A stretch of DNA of 55,169 nucleotides from Rubripirellula sp. (lineage in GTDB: Bacteria > Planctomycetota > Planctomycetia > Pirellulales > Pirellulaceae): NCBI GenBank assembly GCA_029213145.1, contig JARGNK010000030.1, forward strand, positions 1-55,169, read 5' to 3'. The notes under the pieces are model-generated. The model did no database searches. It was given only the letters and a program-made list of their open reading frames with translations, and was not told the origin of the DNA. The translations under genes and the position numbers were made by a program. Shown one piece after another: positions 53,601 through 55,169 of this stretch. The stretch's first letter is position 1. The number at the start of each line of letters is the position of its first letter.

Positions 53601-54030
53601 TGACACTGCCACCCGATCCGTGCGTGATCAAGGATGCAGCGTGCGACAGAGCTGCTGACAACGGGGATGCCCCCTGCGAAGGACTATCGCTGATCCAGGT
53701 TACCGACCCAAATCCGGAAAACTCATCTTCCTGAACGGGCTGTCCGATCGCGACGAGATGAGTGCGTCCGGAATCCGCAAACTCACCCGCCAAGCTTGTA
53801 ATGCTCTGATGCGCCTGTTCAACCACGCTCGCACTGCGATCCAAAATCAAAACCCGATCGACTTGCGAATCGCTCGCGCGAAACCTCGGCTGCGTCAGCG
53901 CCAAGGCAAGCATCAAAAAGAGCAGGGAACGGAGCGTGTTTTGCACACGATCATTCCCCCGCCAGGGACCAACCCACGGCAACAACGCTAAAACAGCAAG
54001 TAAACACCACCACGGAGAGGAAAGAATCAT
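44653..54030 (-). CDS. Giant vWA-TPR envelope protein (possible fusion of two genes)
   Basis: 3125 residues from ATG 54030, which overlaps the stop of the preceding gene (ATGA). Two membrane helices (5-21, 34-47) open a BatA-like region. A von Willebrand A-like segment with DRSAS (64-68) follows, then a glutamine-amidotransferase-like domain (about 278-385), a canonical vWA domain with MIDAS DTSGS (398-402) and LTDGG, and a third membrane helix (about 812-829). At 854 lies an internal Met followed by a complete signal-peptide-like stretch (864-884, ending VHAQ). The remaining roughly 2240 residues are TPR-like helical repeats, interrupted by Lys/Glu-rich linkers (coding DNA about 46150-46620) and ending in a coiled coil. 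The vWA half resembles MoxR-linked Bat proteins and the TPR half would be periplasmic. Function unknown; envelope protein assembly is a guess. Confidence 0.85.
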   Translation of the reverse strand: MILSSPWWCLLAVLALLPWVGPWRGNDRVQNTLRSLLFLMLALALTQPRFRASDSQVDRVLILDRSASVVEQAHQSITSLAGEFADSGRTHLVAIGQPVQEDEFSGFGSVTWISDSPSQGASPLSAALSHAASLITHGSGGSVTVASDAMATREDDSRAISALLKREIPIHWVELPSVERLPTPVQVYWTEPLRKGSTSRLSVRVVSSGKNQAGEVSLQQDGETLASAKCSGDTDQMVVLDFEPAASGFMEADVIVRSAGGQDSEQISVVLPIHDAPQLLYLGSLQTGAAEKFAQMIGSTFDVQSVDRSDADAVRRSLGKSDLVMLDDIPAELIPADTEQQIVNAVQTNGLGLVMSGGRASFGAGGWHNRPIETMLPVEFVQKEEKRDPSTSLVVVIDTSGSMSGVRVQLAKEVARLAMRRLLPHDKVGIVEFYGAKRWAAPLQPASNAIELQRALNRMDAGGGTVILPALEEAFYGLQNVDTRYKHVLVLTDGGVESGDFESLMRRMAGEGINVSTVLAGGGYHSEFLVNIANWGKGRFYNVPNRFNLPEILLKQPSTTKLPAYRPGVHTVRVRGGAGWWGDVDTSNVPSLAGYVESKPRPGSQVLLETATEKHPILSSWRYGLGRVTTLTTEPVGAGTEPWQQWPEYSQALARILQRSAADARDPFRYEVEHDGGEVIVHAIRQQSRAAGDSRPVARMVAETQSGAQRESNEPMESLNFLARSPDRFIARIPAPHLGETLRLETSASSTPLRWQPLVVGSGVVPENRVDPRAQRKMARLVAVAGGKQFGVSDDWVAAPASTPSGKTVFSIGSWLFGFALMLFLAEIIWRRMPVRSGSVGSNSSLGGSAEVGMPTKVGGAAIRTSAILAFAFCVASSNSVHAQTKIAEELSAQVNESIDLWLENGVDREEANQVFRLAVLSDGSIQPLLDWLFEARGDLNERRGQVIAELEVHLSSRRGDLGRASRLLGKLLDVKEVADQRPDLMLWQAKLKDALGEVDEAKVIYESLLQKTLPEADQRSVRLRLALMGLIANTTSGSRGSTPQSNDAKPLIELAGNSPDTAFRNRAAIVLAVQNKYADAIKLFTVEGAGTERFRNASRVTEWAIRAKQRDQAIKTAWDAVDSAELKRDRNYALSLLVESYRLQKEKAGLEELVQKLKSRSESKDRLPAEAITVWINLLRELGKYDEAIDLFKATAQNAQGFTVEMRRELLEMEGEAGYEDRMIESYRQLIQSEPNELTWRRGLTQILLEKGQADQAETLWTDYVGATESRSQLLVAAKTLGEFGMDELAEQTIERMVELRANHGQALLYWADLQKRRGEVTGAEATLNRIQAMDDVGDEVRAELAGAYERVGRQDKAIEVNEAIRASRGTVAEDLEMRLAWLYSEVGDEDRALDQWVELWRKTTSVPRRRYVEDRLMTVASRLGTLADIAIELEEKLADGTADDREAGLLIRIYSRVNDSVAATEISEEYMAKSGKNEVERLQEQGRLYQICNDYWNYEKVIERLIAVDPEGETEYLRQLALSMLERGKAQEARAVLMTLRDADDGKDSIGGEFEAGVLSLVGLKADAAKAYRKGIATHPDRIESYLLLANILKEMDQTERAVGMFQYLAENAEKDDLFTIAIDGLLNMEAKGPAMQWARRITLERLAGREDKNYLYQLLSDLSSEVNDKSGQIRAMENSLAVSGTRRLSVLRECMELSSKIRGGVYYSSSSRGPSNRGNQPFFAFGRRLIGLGELMPPQVFLDLGQAFLDDGDTQSAERTFGMARNLADPRSYQREVATIFEKAGKIPEALVRYDKLLRTSPSDVALIARVAKLNEQAGEDEVAYRFYRRGLDLLLSQTPLTTQDTTANAGNRYWATNRDAYDTYSDRLLQGLLVSVPDDQVDELLSDQVERLHRSLQELDEVATEGRVAKNLADSPRILKRSKALRRIYFAFERINELEEMDQLLINRFSEDQSLSLGFARERIAQGRYDSVQRMVASETLSEDQRQQLKSVMGDQADNSPTAKLSPREMWRQFLPVWMAGDREAALRVLRRVDQKQGRAPGARPTYVIVNGVAVMQSVGSASDVAVWMRLATSLGDDGLALQFARSRLASGSRYGVMQIKQLFDTYREILPEESFADLVRYAANLYKDQKQRLADYLWIVSKLPQYLGDEVPNDKELLKLIEDSDLQINYYFPFELAMDAFPESIRADAMADTLERIIPQSRPRELAQIPFRSEQPIDDALADVLLDSIKSGISPALQNNYLRYCVYTLPRNGTAIREPKNAELAIKVLDLLMVDDVRKREAVVSQVAEFIKAVVLHQSGQTDQALEIVLKSYNPEENVTDPYVRYARDWAYSELVPVATEQFLARIGGDSDQDKLTVEEIDKRFVLLRRAGDEKRLRQEYQNAIKQYPDEAKYLSAYERWEQSQKRPFAVIDVIEGRVQKASDGEDDSQALSLKKRLGSLLLSVNHLPKALPYWKIGDDQDIESFDAEKGQRIQKKPEPEVKAPSGDPKLTKVESKSKEPTKTTSKKYATSMTGLKAALDADDQSAAQETLRKIWRSFPPAVASPYGYRGSNKRLNGLAWPNAKAIQVEKKPATKTKEKTEAKPVEDRALAESKARASARGGLALFTPPAPRPRTPSKSAWEVLADYPFAVSEMRRIMRSRPGPPITNVKDVSLGLLQADRNLRGDDAAFASLVEKVHEGHVSDEVLVHLFAMLDEDYGRVNQQNQSLIDDLLERLDLTNAQRASQLAELCAQVGQVDRAKALYRHCALLTTTRAVSLQMLITQAERTFEGDEMMDLAESMFRLTNQTNAEAAVMLQLRSKLLDPSGAAERSRQLVDSDPTSDVMGEMQKAIQAVPVFSRVGDMERATKCLMWLLGKHGEPRTNQANPYAYQSSSSRNQLRVSRSDLIEMFPAEPEDYADYAAWLSEAADATNQCAVDSKSEITVETLLTIALRQCQRENVDAARKTLAFITDKMLSEAEQYELLAIDVMRLAGADARALQLERTMYEEQRLSHLRFGDLLRDTVAVEGREAGAKVLDELVERSMDQDLIAAAEKIAEGNDALVQRAKQLRSQFDAAKVEYESRIEAAKQRAETRLQWRAEEQSSKAADESRDASSTRPANIQTKVIPATRLIAPLRKP
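51469..51480 (-). promoter_or_regulatory. Candidate internal translation start within the giant gene
   Basis: An in-frame ATG (51471-51469) at codon 854 is preceded by GAGG five bases upstream (51480-51477) and followed by a signal-peptide-like sequence. It could start a separate exported TPR protein of about 2272 residues. Confidence 0.45.
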
Positions 54031-55169
54031 GGCATACGTCCTCGCTGGTACAACATCCATTCACCGGCTAACAAGGTCGACACGATTAACCCAAGCCACG
54101 TCATTAAGCCGACTCGCGAAAACAAACCAGCGGCAGGCGAATCCAACAGATCAGCGGCCTTGGCGATCGGGTGTGACAAGCGAGCCGTCTGAATCTGCCG
54201 TCCATCTTCGGTGGCCGCGATCGCACCAGCGGCTCGATCGAATTCGGGCGCAGCAACGGGCAGACGCTCACCCTGCTCGGCCCACGGAACCATGGCTGGC
54301 TGGTTGGCAAGCCAGCGAATCGAACGTGCTACAAAAATCGGACAAGCCCGACTCTCAGCGAAATCGAATGTAGGAGTGAACAAATTGCTCCAGATCGCGA
54401 TGCTTCGCTGATCCGCCGCAGCGACTTGAACGTCAATCACCCGACCACTCTCTTCCGCGATTGCCATCGCGTCGATTTGCTGGAGCGCCAATTCATTGAT
54501 CAACTCCGAAAGCGCAGCTTTGGGATCTTCATGATCGGATTCGATCAAGAAAGCAGATTCGTCGTCCGTGGAAAGCCGAAAATTCGAATCCGCTCCAGAA
54601 CCAACTCGAACCTCCGCGTCAGATGAAACGATTTGACAAGCTTTATCCAGCCGAATCAATTCGCGTAGCGTTTCAGGAACACTCTCGTCGATTGCGACAC
54701 GGATCAGTTCTCGTGTCGGCAACGTCATCTCACCGATTGTCTTGTCATCAACTTCGACTCGCAGCGTCCCGCCATCCGCCACAACGTCCAGCAATTGAAA
54801 CTCCGATTCGGATTGTTGCTGCAACGATTGAGCAACGGGTTGATCATCCACTGTGATTCGGACACTTGCAGCATTAGACACTTGGTCCGGGGGAAATCCG
54901 ATCGCGACATCAATCATCCCCCACCGACCACTAACGGAATCAGCAACGCCGAGTGTCAGCAGTTGAGCTTGGGAAGCGTCTGCGTCGCGGGGAATGCGGT
55001 AGATTGTCAAATCGTTTCGCAATGCGTTCAGATAGGCCTGTTCAACTTCCACATCACCAACCAGATGCATTGCCAGTGGTGATTCAGGGCTGGCACGAAA
55101 CGACAACGCCTCAATCGCCCACCGCATTCCCTGCGGCGTCCGAGTCACAGCTTGCGACTCGGGATGACT
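54027..55169 (-). CDS. BatA-like membrane protein, N-terminus beyond the window
   Basis: The frame is open to the right edge, giving 380 residues of the C-terminal part. It has a beta-rich body with repeats typical of Bat/aerotolerance proteins (WGMIDVAIGFPPDQVSNAASVRITVDD), a domain of mixed helices and strands, the segment CPIFVARSIRWLANQPAMVPW that resembles the last soluble part of BatA-type proteins, and one membrane helix near the end (GLMTWLGLIVSTLLAGEWML). The expected N-terminal helices, vWA domain or both lie outside. The TGA stop overlaps the ATG of the giant gene by four bases, so the two are translationally coupled. In relatives MoxR and DUF58 genes lie upstream; those would be outside this window. 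Confidence 0.78.
   Translation of the reverse strand, partial: SHPESQAVTRTPQGMRWAIEALSFRASPESPLAMHLVGDVEVEQAYLNALRNDLTIYRIPRDADASQAQLLTLGVADSVSGRWGMIDVAIGFPPDQVSNAASVRITVDDQPVAQSLQQQSESEFQLLDVVADGGTLRVEVDDKTIGEMTLPTRELIRVAIDESVPETLRELIRLDKACQIVSSDAEVRVGSGADSNFRLSTDDESAFLIESDHEDPKAALSELINELALQQIDAMAIAEESGRVIDVQVAAADQRSIAIWSNLFTPTFDFAESRACPIFVARSIRWLANQPAMVPWAEQGERLPVAAPEFDRAAGAIAATEDGRQIQTARLSHPIAKAADLLDSPAAGLFSRVGLMTWLGLIVSTLLAGEWMLYQRGRMP

Noticed and set aside
1..55169. tRNA, rRNA, CRISPR arrays, insertion sequences or prophage
   Set aside because: No cloverleaf-like segments, spaced direct repeats, transposase or phage protein motifs were recognised; weak or divergent ones could be missed by eye.

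Overview
The window looks like chromosomal DNA of a planctomycete, most likely a Pirellulaceae (Rhodopirellula-like) bacterium. This is inferred from family content: planctomycete-type cytochrome c / DUF1549 / DUF1553 and DUF1501 proteins encoded side by side, three sulfatases (one cut by the left edge), an ECF sigma factor of the kinase-linked type next to a Ser/Thr kinase, a second kinase fused to WD40 repeats, secreted PQQ-like propellers, a ThuA-domain protein and a DUF6288 protein. I see no rRNA, tRNA, CRISPR array, phage or insertion sequence.

Layout. 1-4060: sulfatase tail, then (minus) an ECF sigma factor and a transmembrane kinase whose outer part resembles a degenerate formylglycine-generating-enzyme fold. 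4497-8594 (minus): a PDZ/HEAT DUF6288 protein and a Tat-exported sulfite-oxidase-like molybdoenzyme. 8855-11585 (plus): a [2Fe-2S] ferredoxin, an exported HExxH metallopeptidase-like protein and a PQQ-like propeller. 11608-14975 (minus): a lactonase, a LarA-type nickel-pincer racemase/epimerase and an SDR dehydrogenase, probably one transcript acting on hydroxy- or sugar-acids. 15138-20899: an amidohydrolase/beta-lactamase-fold fusion, an exported TIM-barrel isomerase-like protein and a second PQQ propeller. 21247-27887 (minus): a small membrane protein, an exported two-lobed cyanophycinase-like peptidase, then DUF1501 and planctomycete cytochrome proteins two bases apart. 27972-32242: an SGNH esterase with a PA14-like insert, divergent from an arylsulfatase. 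32294-38970 (minus): arsS-arsM (arsenosugar-type) upstream of the WD40 kinase. 39087-41816 (minus): sulfatase and ThuA protein. 42130-44355 (plus): a small L7/L12-like membrane-anchored protein and a tandem SGNH protein whose second domain lost its serine. 44653-55169 (minus): a BatA-like protein overlapping by ATGA a giant 3125-residue vWA-TPR protein.

How the genes fit together. Most products carry Sec or Tat signals, so the window mainly encodes the cell-envelope and periplasmic side of polymer degradation: sulfatases, carbohydrate esterases, peptidases, propellers and cytochromes, together with large kinases that could read out extracellular or envelope state. The most unusual items are the giant vWA-TPR protein, which contains a buried start codon, ribosome-binding site and signal peptide, and several proteins with one live and one dead copy of a catalytic fold (tandem SGNH esterase, two-lobed cyanophycinase, metal-site-depleted aminoacylase fused to a serine hydrolase, FGE-like kinase sensor). 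Short perfect tandem duplications of 13-20 bases recur across the window. Those inside genes are multiples of three, those outside are not, and this helps to choose start codons.
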